Source of the DNA: Anoplolepis gracilipes
Lineage: Eukaryota > Arthropoda > Insecta > Hymenoptera > Formicidae
Length of the DNA stretch: 64,000 nt
Assembly (NCBI RefSeq): GCF_047496725.1
Contig: NC_132971.1
Coordinates: 8,329,001-8,393,000, forward strand
Direction: 5' to 3'
Of the stretch, positions 36,100 through 48,116 are shown piece after piece. The position numbers and the translations under genes are program-made. Numbering within the stretch: position 1 is the stretch's first letter; the number at the start of each line of letters is the position of its first letter. The notes beneath the pieces are model-generated. The model ran no database searches. It was not told the origin of the DNA and was given only the letters and a program-made list of their open reading frames with translations.

Positions 36100-39000
36100 A
36101 AAGAAAAATTTTTCGAGACAAAATAACCATATACACAATTTTGTCTAACTTGTGTGTACATTTGATGTTCATTCTTGTGAGAAATAAACCACAGCATGTG
36201 GATAAATAAAATATGGACAGCGTACGGAGAAATCTTCGCAAGCGCGATAATCTCTACAGAAGTTGTAGGATTAAAGTGACTTGGCCAAGTCGAAATGCTC
36301 GTTACAAGAATGTTGCCGCAATCTCTGCCGTGTGTATCCGTGTAATCCGCAGTGCAGAGTACAACCACGGACGCGTATTTAAATTATGGCAGCCGGCTAT
36401 CAACGTACTCTCACAGCAAAAATATGTGAGCGTTACGGCGGTGATAAAGGATGGTGGTTGGCAGCCAAATCCCGACCTCGCCGTTGGTTTCCTTCTCGAA
36501 AGCAGCAGCGGACATACGTACGCTCGACGCTAAGTGAAATCAGCGAATCCACTGAAAGAACACAGTTTAAATCTCCATATTTTATAAGCTTATCAAGAGC
36601 TCCTTTCCGAGGTTCTCTTCTGCGACTTTTCTATTCACCCCGAGATTCATTTATTCCATTTAACAGAGTTATTTCCTTTTGTCAGTAGAAAAGCCTGTAA
36701 TTTGTCAGACGACGCACCGTAATCGCGTAGGATATTTACCTCTTTGCTATTGGCGGATTTATTTTCTTCAATCGTACACCCTGGAAAATACAGGGCTCGA
36801 GGAATTTAATGTTTCTCGATTTATCTGTATGTCGATAAGGCCTGCCCTGCTCGTATGTGGACCACAGATTGCCGTACCGCAGCGCATACGTTAGTTGAAC
36901 GTTTATCTTTTGTACATACGCGCCGAGCTTGCGTATGGTAACTCTCATTTAGAACAATGTTTCTCTAAGCTATGCTTCTAACATCCGTCAGTGGTGCGGC
37001 AGTTTGCGGTTTCACTGTGGCTTGTTTCCGGCTAAAGCGGCAAATAAAAGCTCAATAAAACAGCATCGAGTCCAGTTTACGCTCCACGATTATTAAATGC
37101 AAATTATTACTCTTTAAAATGTTTAATAAAAAAACTATAAAATTCACTGAGACATTCGTAAGGAACAGAGTCTTTATAAATGCATTTTTGCAAACGCTAT
37201 AATTACGATAATATATTAAGTTTGCGACATTATACATATAATGTTGATGTGAAATAGGAATTATATTAATATATTAATATAATTAATGTATATAATAATA
37301 TATTAATATACAAATACATTAATAAAAATTTTTTTAATTGTATTTTTATTTTTATATTACTTTACATTTATGAAAGTACTATTGAGATTGATTGTATCAG
37401 TCTTGTTGGGACTGCTCGCAATCAAAAGTTTGTTGATTATGTTGTCAGATTCACACTGCTGCCGATATCACAGAGACTCACTGACAAAGGAAGGACGATT
37501 TTCATCTCGGATAGCATGATGCTGTTTTCCACAATAGGAGAGATACGCGAAAGTAGCAGGCGGGAAGGGAAAAGGCACGTGTCTCAATAATCTATTCGTT
37601 TCATATATGGGTCATCATATATTTCAGATAACTATACTGAACATGTGTAACGACCGAAAGCAGCCGGTAGTAAGTGGGTGTAAATAATACAGTCGGCCGT
37701 CCGCCCGTCCGCAACGTGACGCGTTTGTTACAGGGAAGGGAAAGACAGAAAGAGAGAGAGAGAGAGGGGGAACCTTGCCTTTTTCAACATGTCTGTATAC
37801 ATATACATATATAACGTCAACGCCGCATCTGTGGTTTGCATTTATTTTACATGACTTTACCTTTAATTATAAATATAAAAGCAGGCCGTATAAAACGTGC
37901 TTGTCCCCTCAGAGCCGCCTTCCACCCGTTGATTTCTTGACTATACTGAAATTTCATGTAACAAAAATGCCGAGAGAGATCAGAAATTTTCGTAAATGTT
38001 TAATTCTCTCGTTAAAGAATAATTATTTCTCTAAATAATCTCTAAATTACAACTCTGTTAAAGTTACTCTTGATTAAATTATACATATAAATTAAAAAAA
38101 TCCTATTGTAATATTTTACTTTATATTATTTTATATAAAAATTATCACGCCGCGCGCAATTTTCAAAGTTTCGCGAAGAAGAAAATTTATTTCCTAACTT
38201 AGTCGAAAGTTCATAAGGAGAAAATGTGACCTTGTTAGGTCTGGGCGATACTATCGTATTTTCACATATTCACATCTGAACTTACAATGTAATAATAGTA
38301 CAATGTTAATATGGATGAGAAGGAGAAAGGAAGTTATACATAACGGAAGCTTCCAATGAAATCTAATACAACGCACAAGAACTACCGAGGAACTATGGGA
38401 CAATCTAAACTAAGCTTCATCGGTTTGGAGTATCGTGTAACAGCAACGGAACGTCTTGTAATGAACGGAATGACTTGCAATTATTAACATTCAGCTCAAA
38501 TTTTTAAACGTCTTCAGCCCTCATTTGCCAGTTAATGAATTTAATCTGCCGTCGAGTAAAATGTCCAAGAAGGATGGCAGTCTCTCGAAAACTCGTTGAA
38601 GAGGGAGAAAATATCGCGAAGTAGAAGCGGGAAATGAAGATGAATATATAATTATTTAATGCGTCTTACTTCTCGCAGAGAATTTTACATAATAAATACG
38701 GTTGATTGCTTGAATACTCCGAAATATTAACAGTAATGGCAAATAGAAATCTAATAACAGTAATGTGGAAAAAGAAAAACGATAAAACTACCGCGATTGC
38801 ACAATTGTAGCGATTTAATGAAAATGTGATAGTTAAAATTGCAGTAACTTTACAGAGATACATTTATACGCATTGTGCGAAAGGGACCAAAAATAGAAGG
38901 CAGATAGAGTGTGGAAAAGTTTTTCGGTAAATTGGATTTATTAACTGAACAAGTACATGGAACATACATATTAATCCGCTGTCTCATTGTATTTTGCATC

Positions 39001-40184
39001 GTAAATTAGTCGTGATGTAGTATATAACCGACATAAAAAGCTAAAAATTAGGTACATGGCGAGGCTATTTCTGTTATTGTACCAGTCATAATTCGGAATT
39101 AACAGCGGCAATTTCTATACAAAGTGATATTAATACCTCGGTATTTTTTCAAGTATAATTACACTTTATTAATGTTAATTATAATTAATACAAGCAGAAA
39201 AGTTTTTCTATTTATTTTTCTTTACTACAAAATTTTTATATATTCTTAAATCTTTAGATATTTTATGCATTATTATAAAATTTATTATAAAATTATCAGA
39301 ATCTATGCATAAAAATTAGCATCTTCTACCCATCATAATTCTATAAAATGAAAGATATCTTAATTAAAATTTCAGACATTCTCGTATTTTATAATAAGAA
39401 AATTACGACATGTAGTGATTTTTCGTCTAAATTTATGTAAATTTTTCTAAAATAGGTCATGTTATGTTAAATTATTTAATCAGTAACGATAGCACGTCAC
39501 GATTATAAGGCGAATCCCTTGGCCATTCATACAAACTTAGATGGCTGAACGACCTGTCAGACTATCTTGAGATGTCATGAAAAGGAAAACTCGCAGCAAA
39601 TGGCTGGCATAGCATGATGTTCCACTTAGATGAGATATTCGCGCAAGTTAGAAATGTTATCGCAAGAGCGTGTAAAAATCGATCTTAGAGTACTTTTCAC
39701 TACCTTTTTTGCTTCATATGAAACTGTGAACGGACGATGGATCGATTTTTTTAATGTAAAATAATACGTCGTCCATCTTTTTCTCGCGAGCTTCGCAAAT
39801 ATTCCGCCTTTGAAATATTCTTCCAATTGAATTCGCCCTGGAAACGCGTCTATTTTCGGAATATCCTTACATCCAAGATAACATTTTTCATAACTTGAAG
39901 TCTTGACGCGTCAATGAAAGATCCTTGATTATGCAAATCAAATACGGAATGTAACGGATCATCCCGTTAAAGCGTTGCCGATAGCAAATAACCAATTCGT
40001 ATATCATTACGGAGGCGCCTCGGATATTTAGTAGGTGAGCTAGTTAAATTATTAGCACGAGTACCAACAAATATTGACCTATATCCTTACCGGTTTAACA
40101 TCTCTTCGACATGTGGCTTAATCGTTACCCACTGGATGTGTCTCTACCGAGGACTAGGCGGAGATGCGATGCGGTTTCGCTTAC
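36100..40184. other. Downstream of model B, no supported gene
   Basis: A GC-richer patch at 36,210-36,560 has two overlapping + frames (36213-36533 and 36386-36688) without splice support or recognisable motifs. The rest is AT-rich, apart from a CpG-containing patch near 37,690-37,770 and a short (GA)n at 37,748-37,767. Confidence 0.4.
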
Positions 40185-40364
40185 GTCGAGAGAGACCGCG
40201 GTATCGCCGGAATCGATAACATTCGTGAACGGGTCCCTCCACACTGCTTCTTCGGTATTTGCACATTTAATTGCCGCCATGAACTTTGCCCGGTTATCGC
40301 CTTCGGCCATCCACCGCTCTTGGGATAAACCGCCCTTTATGAAGCAGCTATTAACCTTTAAGTT
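40185..40364 (-). CDS. Candidate internal exon, unknown gene
   Basis: On the minus strand, acceptor GCATCCCGCGTGCAG and donor CGAC/GTAAGC enclose exactly 180 nt, 60 open codons in phase 0 at both ends. The peptide (NLKVNSCFIKGGLSQERWMA, EGDNRAKFMAAIKCANTEEA, VWRDPFTNVIDSGDTAVSLD) has the mixed composition of a soluble globular domain. The + strand is also open here (40111-40446) but reads less plausibly. No partner exon was found on either side and I do not recognise the family. It may be an isolated exon of a long-intron gene, or chance. Confidence 0.33.
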
Positions 40365-43116
40365 CTGCACGCGGGATGCCTTTGATAACACGAAATTCTA
40401 TTCCGGAAACGGCGTTGTCTGTTATCCTCGCAAGCTTCAATCTTGATATTTCAAGAGTAAATAAAATAATATTCACATTAATATAACAAGTATGTTAATG
40501 AAAAGAGGATTCGTTACGATAAAAAAATAAATATGCACTTGCAGTTTATCCGACTCATTCCGCAAAATTCGCTTTTTATCTAGTAATCTCGTCATGTTGC
40601 TGTGACTGGCCCGGGATATTCTTTAATGAAGAAATTTCATTAGCACAACTCACAAAAGCAAAAGCTCAACGTTGAATGAATGTTAATGATATTATTTTCA
40701 TTATACGAATATAATCTGCGTGAGAAAATTTAAAAGCGCTCAAAATCTCATTTGCCGATTTGGATCTCCTAATTTAAGAAGAAATTAATCTAAATTTAAA
40801 TCTCTCGGGTTTTTTAATTCTTCCTGAAAGTCACGCGCTTATAAACCGCACGTGGACTATATATCACGTTATCATTTTCTCTCTTCAATCGCGACAGATT
40901 ACTTTGCGCGCGGTCGATTATGAAAATTGTTCCGGTCCTCGCTTTTTTTTTTTTCTTCGTTTCTGATATCTCATACGGCACAGCTGGCACGATCGATTTC
41001 AAGGCAATTTTCTAATACATCCATAAATCAATTTTAACACCATTTCAGAAGAGAATTTCAATACTCACGCACGCAACCGTCGTACAAAATTTCATCCATT
41101 CCCGATATCGGATTAATGATGGCTTTAAATGATTTTTGCGAAAACTCTTGTTTCGATAGAATTGAAGTTACGATGCTGTTACCGAATACCATGTGAGATT
41201 GTTAGATGCAATTTTATCACGTTTCGCAAAATCGGCCTATAAATTTCGATTATTTTTGTTATTTAAAGGTATACTAACTCTCAAGATTGTATTTTTTATT
41301 TTTTTTAAATATCATGTAAATAAATTGCATACATAATATATAAGTACTTTAAATCTCTCTAATTTATATTTTGAATACGATTACGTAATTCTAATTTACT
41401 ATAGTTACTTTCATGATGTACATGCCATGTTAAATTTTCGTAATCAGGAAAACTTCATTAACGAGGAGCTATCCTCTTCAGTTGACTATACTCTAATCTC
41501 GCTACAAAGTTTATGACTTCTTTTGCTAAAATATAAATATAATGATGAATTCTTTTGTTAAAATATAAATGACGTGGCATTGGTGCTTTTATAACATGGA
41601 TTTCGAAAACTTTGGTTCGTTAATTTTGCGATTCCTCGTCGACATCGTTAAAATGAGAACGGAATATTTTAAGTGAAATAACTTTCTAATAGTTTGAATC
41701 GCTATTTGTATCTATACGATGTGGCCGTTAAATAATCCAAATGCCAAAGGTACAGAAGTTTCAGTGAATAATAATAACGCGCGTTTATTCTCGCATGTTT
41801 AATTGATAATATTCTTTATCATGATTATAACACATTTTATTATTTTGTTGCAATGCTTTCATTACACATCGATATAACAGTTTATTTATTAACATTATCA
41901 TTAAACGTACTGCAGACCAATACACAGAAACGTAATATACTGCAACGCACACTAATTACATAATTAAAATAATAGTACAGCTGACTATCGAGAGCGATGT
42001 TTACCATTTATGAACTACTCGGTCAATATTGTGAAACATTACCTATCGATTATTTACGTCATGAATAGGAAGAGTATAGAGTAACATGAAATTATTGATT
42101 ATAGCGACCATCGATAGTAGGTATTGTAACGTATATTGGTATGATTATATCATATAATGTCTTGCCATTTGAAACATAATTACAAACCTTAAATTGATTT
42201 CTTTTTTTAAAAAAGCGTGTAACGAAACAAATATAGTGCAATCTCTATTGTGTTTTTCTTTTTTTCTCTCTTTTAGCTCTTAAAAATAACTATTATCTTA
42301 AATTCTGAGCATATCTTGACAAATCGAGATCTGTAGTTTATATCAGGAAAATACGCGACAGCTACAGATTGTATCGAACGCGCTTGCTACGATTCAGGGA
42401 AGAGACCGTTTCCAACTTATCAGCAGGTTCTTTTGTGACACAACAATAAGAAATAAACGGACCAATGCGAGGATAATGCAAGCGCGAAGAATGGACGAAA
42501 GAATAAAGATTTTTTTTTTGCGTCTTATTACAACGAGAGTTTTCACGAAAGTGATTGCGTGTAACGAAATCTGTGAATCAACATTATATATTTGAGTTAT
42601 ATAGTTGATATTAATGGTAAGCATAAAAGTTGTCAAAATTTTTCAATTATTTGAATTTAAATCAGCGCACAATTAATCGGTAATAATTGTAAAAAAATGT
42701 GTGATACATAATGTACAAATTCATATCAATAAATTTTGTGTTAAGCAATATATAATGTGTGTTATTTTCTAATTAATTTATTCCTTCTTTCTTTTGTTAA
42801 ATTTAATTAAATTTAATAAAAATAATTTATAGTAATTTTTATCAATTATTGTTAAACAATTATAATATTATCAAACAATTGTAAAAAAAATATTTTTTAA
42901 GCCATGATAGTAACGTACTTATAATGCATATTTATATTTGGTCTGATTCTGACAATAATGATGATAAAGCAAGCAACCGCGAAAACAGAAATTGTAAATT
43001 ACTTATGAGAAACTACAAAACACAATTGTGAGGATTGCGTTATAAATCATGTAGAAATGCAGATATTTACAGATATTTGAAGGTATGAGTACTTTCGTTG
43101 AAAAGAAGATAATGCG

Positions 43117-43148
<32 letters not shown>

Positions 43149-46100
43149 CATACACAACCCTAAACGATCGAATCATATTTTAGAATTCATCCTCATTTAG
43201 GACGTTTCTATTCGCAAGTTATTGGACGACACAATATTCAACTGTCATGATTGAGAGAGCTTCATTAAAAAATTGCGAATCCGCGTACAGGGATAGTCAA
43301 TGGTGCGTTTAATTGATGAGCGGTCGATACGTGCAATAAGAGCGATGCGATGTCCGTATCTGCGAAAGTATCGACAGCTAAAATTTTTTAACGAATGCTG
43401 TTCCCTCGCAATGTTATTTTTTGAAATTGAAGAAAGCTCTTCAATTTTGTTATTAGGGTATAGATAGGTCAAGGCGTTTTCGATATCGAAGCGTTATGAT
43501 GCATTTCTGAAAATTCATCTCGATCCTTTTTGCTGCAGTTATGACGTAAAAGTGCAGTGCGCAATTTTGATAAAATAAGTGTGTTCGTCAAACTTGATAG
43601 GTTTACGCGAACATAAGTTTTATTATCGTTTAAGTAAGTAGTAGTAAATATATATTTGATAAATGTAACAGTCAATGTCACACTCAAATGAGCGTATTCA
43701 CTTTCTAATAATAATTTATTGTTAGTTTATATAGAAAGTGATATAAATAATTGAAAACGAATGTGTGTAAAACGCACGTTACATGAGGTGATTTTATAAT
43801 AAATAGTTTCGCTACTAGATAACGGACTAACGGACAGAGCCGGGTCGAACGAGCTTTAACCGCCATGCTCGTTAGCTGGATGCTGAGGTTGAAATAAATA
43901 AGTTCAATTTATTAACACGCTTCATGAACGAGGGTTTTGCACGCGTCGACTTTGTTCAGATCCCGCACATTTTCACCCTCAGAAATTTGCCATATTGCGA
44001 AAAAAGAAGAAAATTTTCTCAATTCTAAACGCGTTAAAGAATTTAATTTACTATGTTTACGAGAGAATTAAGTTCATCGATTCATCAACTAGTTTTCTAG
44101 AAAATTGAGAAGAAATGTAAGCTGCAACACAATTAATAATATTTAAATTTTTAAATTAATAAATCAAAACTATTCGTATCTAAAATATGTAGTTGAAATT
44201 ACAACTACATTTCAGGTTAAATTTGTCGATAATTATAAAGGAGAACGCTAATTTAAATCTCTCTTTATTTGGCTTGCAAACCAATTCGTTAAATTAGGCA
44301 GGTCGCCAAAATAACATGAATCCGAGTTTCGTAAATTCAAACGGACTACGTAAACTATCGTTGCATTATTAATCACTATATGCGCATAAGTACCTCAGAA
44401 TGGGACGAAGTAAGTTCGTATTATCTAGACCGAGACTGGCTCAAGTTCACGAACGTAATTCATGCCAATTAGAGTTGCCTTATCCATTCCGGTGTCTAGA
44501 TTTCTCTTCTTAGAATACCGCGATCGCGCATAGACAGTATCAGAAGAAGGATCAAATCTAAATTGCGCCTGGTTTAAATTACCTCTCGCTATGGACAAAT
44601 TGCTTCGCTATCACGAATTGAAAGTAACTTCTCAATTCATTTCGAATCCGAAAGTTACAATGCATAATTTTGTCGGAATTGGTCCGAATTTCACATCCAA
44701 TATGATCAAGCTACTGTTACATTTGGCGATTCAAACTTTGAATTTTCAATCTCGGCTTATATTTACTCCTATCAACATTTCACTTCCCTTCCAGAGCAAA
44801 TTTTCCACATGCTTCGTAATGAGATTCTTCTAACCGAGTTTCTTTAGCTAACACTTTTTTATCTTAACAAAATCTTATTAAAAGCTAATATTCAATATTG
44901 TGATACTTTAAACTTTAAAATCTTAAACTCTCTTAAACTCTTAAAAATCTTGAATTTGAAAAGTTTTATTAAAAATACCATATTATTACATTATATATTA
45001 TTTTATTAATAATACTATATTATTCTGTCTAAGAGCGTAACTGATATAACTTTAAAATTATTTATTATAAAAAAAATGAAAAATTACATATATATTTAAT
45101 TAGTACTATGACGTTTTCATATTAATAAGATGTCCAGTCGCCGTTGTTATCAATAATTACATGACATCTCTTAAACATGCTTTATATTGACAGCGTATTT
45201 TCGAGGTAAAGATCTCTGAAAGATATCAGATAAATCTGTCCATCTAATTGTTTCACCGTCCATACTTTTTTCGATGAAACTTTAGCTTTATCCTCAGATG
45301 TTTTCAATTCCGTGTTTCCGTCGAGTAACTATAACGGTTAGTCTAATACTTCGAGGCTATTTTCTTCTTTCCACTGAGTGCAAAAACAACTTCAATGTTT
45401 TAGGTCATTGTTCTCTTGAGGATCCGAGTCTTGATTTTTTTTCGTTGAAACCATTTTTAAGCAAATGATAGTGATACCTTTTTGTAAACTTTTATTATTT
45501 TATTTTTTTTGGCATCCAAATTCTTTGCTTTGAGTAGCAGTCTGAAATGTACACTTTTCTCGGATATTTATTATTGTTCGCTGAAGAGGTCTATTGGCAG
45601 ATGTAGACCAAGATTGATAGTAATGTATACCCAAAAAGAAACTTGTCAGATGAAATAACACAATCCCAATCACGTTCCAATCACGATAATTATTTATGTA
45701 TTAGTACAAATTATGCTTAAGAAATATCATGTAATTATTGATAAAGACAATGACTGGATCTCATTAATATAAAAGCATTGAAGTACTTATGTGTAATTTT
45801 TTTCATATTTTTAGTTTTAAAGTTATGCCAGTCACATTTCTTATTAGAGAGAAGGAAAAGAGGGAAAGAAGAGAAATAGACTGCATATAATAATATATTA
45901 TAATAATTTTATGTTTTTATAATAAATCTGTTTTTTATGAAAAAATATATTGTTTTAAATTATTTTACTATATATATAAATACTATATAAATTTTTTGGA
46001 AAAATATAATTCTAATTTTTGAAAAAAAATACAACTATACTAATTTTTTTTACCTTATTAGTAAAAACAACAAATTTTGCGGTTAAGCTGATTAGCGCCA

Positions 46101-47440
46101 CAAATTTTCTCATCGTGAATGAGAGGTCGCTTTTGAAAAGACTAATGTAATTTAAAATTTTAGAAGAATGATAATAATTTCAACAGGGACCTTGCCAAAG
46201 AGTCAGGCGTAAATCCTGCGTTTGTCGAGAGAGGAACGCTTAAATTGCTGAAAGGACGGAATTCCCATGAGTTTAAGCGCCGTCGATGCGAGAGAATCGG
46301 CGTGTACATGGCATGCGCCATCGCAGTTTAGTACTTAGAAAAACTATATCGTATTGTTCGCTTCTCGTTTTCGATGTTGTGATTTCACGATGACAACGAC
46401 GACGACAACGACGACGAGGACGACGTTGTTTTCCCGACCTTCTTACCACGATTATTTTGATATCGGCCGTCTATGGCCGTTCTCTCTCATTGTCAGACTT
46501 TGGTCGTGCGTTTCGCATCTCTCGGGAGTTATTTCGCGATCTAATAATAAAAGAACAAATCCATTTCTCTTTTAATCCTTCGCAGCCACGTGCTGACCCC
46601 TGCCAATACTATACTCGATCAATTGGCCATTAAAAAGCAGGGTCATCTTTCATTCTGTACGTTTCTTTCTCTTGAAAACATACACCCTTGGGATCTGAAC
46701 CTGCAACGTGGATCGATTTCTTCTATAATGATTGATCTACCTTTCTATTTGTCTCTAAATATTAGACAGCGCACATCTAAACCCAACAAATTTGCAATCT
46801 TTATTTTTACTAGAACATTTTAAGCGCGCGCCATTTATTTTATCTATGTTTATATTGTGTTGCATGGTTATTATTGTGTATGTTAAAGTTTCTTTTCCGC
46901 AATGCTATATATATAATTGATTGTTGAATATATTTGATTGTTTAATTTTAATATTTACGATTGGCTTTAAGAAATCCTTTTTTCTTTTTCTTTCTTTCTC
47001 TCTCTTTTTTATTATTTAATATTACATCTCTTCTCCTTCTTTCTCCCATCTCTTCTTTCTTCTATTAATTACACAAATATAATTACATAAATATATATTA
47101 AATATATATATAAAATCATGGGAAAAGTTTATACAGGTTCATCATATACAATACATGCATATATGTATAATATATGTACCTTTTTTTGTCTCTCTTTTTC
47201 TCTTCTTCGTTTTCTTAAACTTTTTTTAACTTTTCTTTAATTTCATTTTTTTTTACAACTTGTCACATAAACTATCAAAATTTGACAAGCAAGTCGCAAT
47301 AACGCACTTGACAACGAGACGTCGAGATAACCAATCAGCATCTCAGAAAAGAGGCAACAACATGTAAATAACATGCTTTTTTTTAGAAAAGGGATAAGAA
47401 ACTAAACGAGAGAAAGAAAGAGAGAAGAAACTCATGACAA
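40365..47440. other. AT-rich stretch without supported exons
   Basis: Contains a small direct duplication (TTCTTTTGCTAAAATATAAAT at about 41518 and a near copy at 41549) and a (CA)n tract. A patch at 46,200-46,560 has an ACG-rich run. The part at 45,130-45,500 has scattered minus-strand coding-like fragments (DLSDIFQRSLPRKYAVNI) broken by stops, which could be an old transposon. No element ends were found. Confidence 0.4.
43117..43144. repeat. (AC)14 microsatellite
   Basis: Perfect AC dinucleotide tract. Confidence 0.95.
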
Positions 47441-47442
47441 TA

Positions 47443-48114
47443 GGCAGTTTGCATGATTTTGAAAAACAATTGCATTTTATAATTTATATATAATTTTAAA
47501 TGTAATTATTTTTTTCGTAATTTTTTAATGCAAATTAAGCGAGAAAATCAATAATAAAAATTACATTATTTGAAATTGTCGAATACGATCCGGAAACGAC
47601 CGAGTCCTCTCGAACGTGGTGTGACGTCACAGTGCAATATCTGCATTCGAGGAGACGCTAATAACGCTAAATAGCGCGAAATAGCGTCTCCTCAAACCTA
47701 ACTAATATATACAGTGATAACACACTATTTTTATTTATTAAAATATCCAGTTATTGTGAAAATGGCCAAAGGTAACATGTATAAAACCTGTTTTGTACCT
47801 CTATGTAAACGTACAACAATTAAAACACCCAATAAATTGTTTTTCTTTGTACCTCGAGATCAAGCATGACCGAATATCGTATTACAGAATATAGAAAACA
47901 AACGTTTGAAACTATTGCACTGTGACGTCACGCACTCCAACCAATTAAAATCGTTTTCTCACAATTTAAATTTTATTAAATGTTAATTTAATTTTTTAAT
48001 ACCTTTCTATTGATTAAAATTTAAAATTTTCTTATAAATAAATTTATAATAATATATATTTAAATTACATATATAAAAAAATGTATTTTTTTTTTTTTTT
48101 TTTTGCAAACTCCC
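47443..48114. mobile_element. TA-flanked inverted-repeat element with THAP fragment
   Basis: Outer ends GGCAGTTTGCA (47443-47453) and TGCAAACTCCC (48104-48114) are inverted copies with one mismatch and both abut TA. Further in there is a perfect 19-bp inverted repeat, GTGACGTCACAGTGCAATA at 47621-47639 and its complement at 47913-47931. A separate hairpin-forming pair (GAGGAGACGCTA, 47649-47660; TAGCGTCTCCTC, 47682-47693) lies just inside the left copy. Between them lies a THAP-type coding start. The right end carries a poly(T) run. The layout is that of an internally deleted DNA transposon. The superfamily is uncertain, because THAP domains are known from P and Kolobok elements, whose target sites differ from TA. 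Confidence 0.6.
47762..47869 (+). pseudogene. Truncated THAP-domain transposase start
   Basis: The ATG frame of 35 codons reads MAKGNMYKTCFVPLCKRTTI, then KTPNKLFFFVPRDQA and TGA. A Cys pair at spacing C-x4-C after a short lead, followed by a Lys/Thr-rich loop and FFFVPRD, matches the start of the THAP zinc-finger (typically C-x(2-4)-C, then an F-x-F/FPxD-like strand). The rest of the domain, including the second metal-binding pair and conserved Trp, is missing. The sequence runs into the right inverted repeat 44 bp later. It is most likely the first exon of a transposase left in a deletion derivative, not a functional gene. Confidence 0.6.
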
Positions 48115-48116
48115 TA

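Noticed and set aside
36213..36688. Two overlapping 100-106 codon + frames downstream of model B
   Set aside because: No splice sites joining them to model B without creating a stop, and no recognisable motif. They lie past its polyadenylation signal.
45130..45500. Possible decayed transposon coding on the minus strand
   Set aside because: Only short fragments between stops, no terminal repeats or target duplication, and no recognisable catalytic motif.
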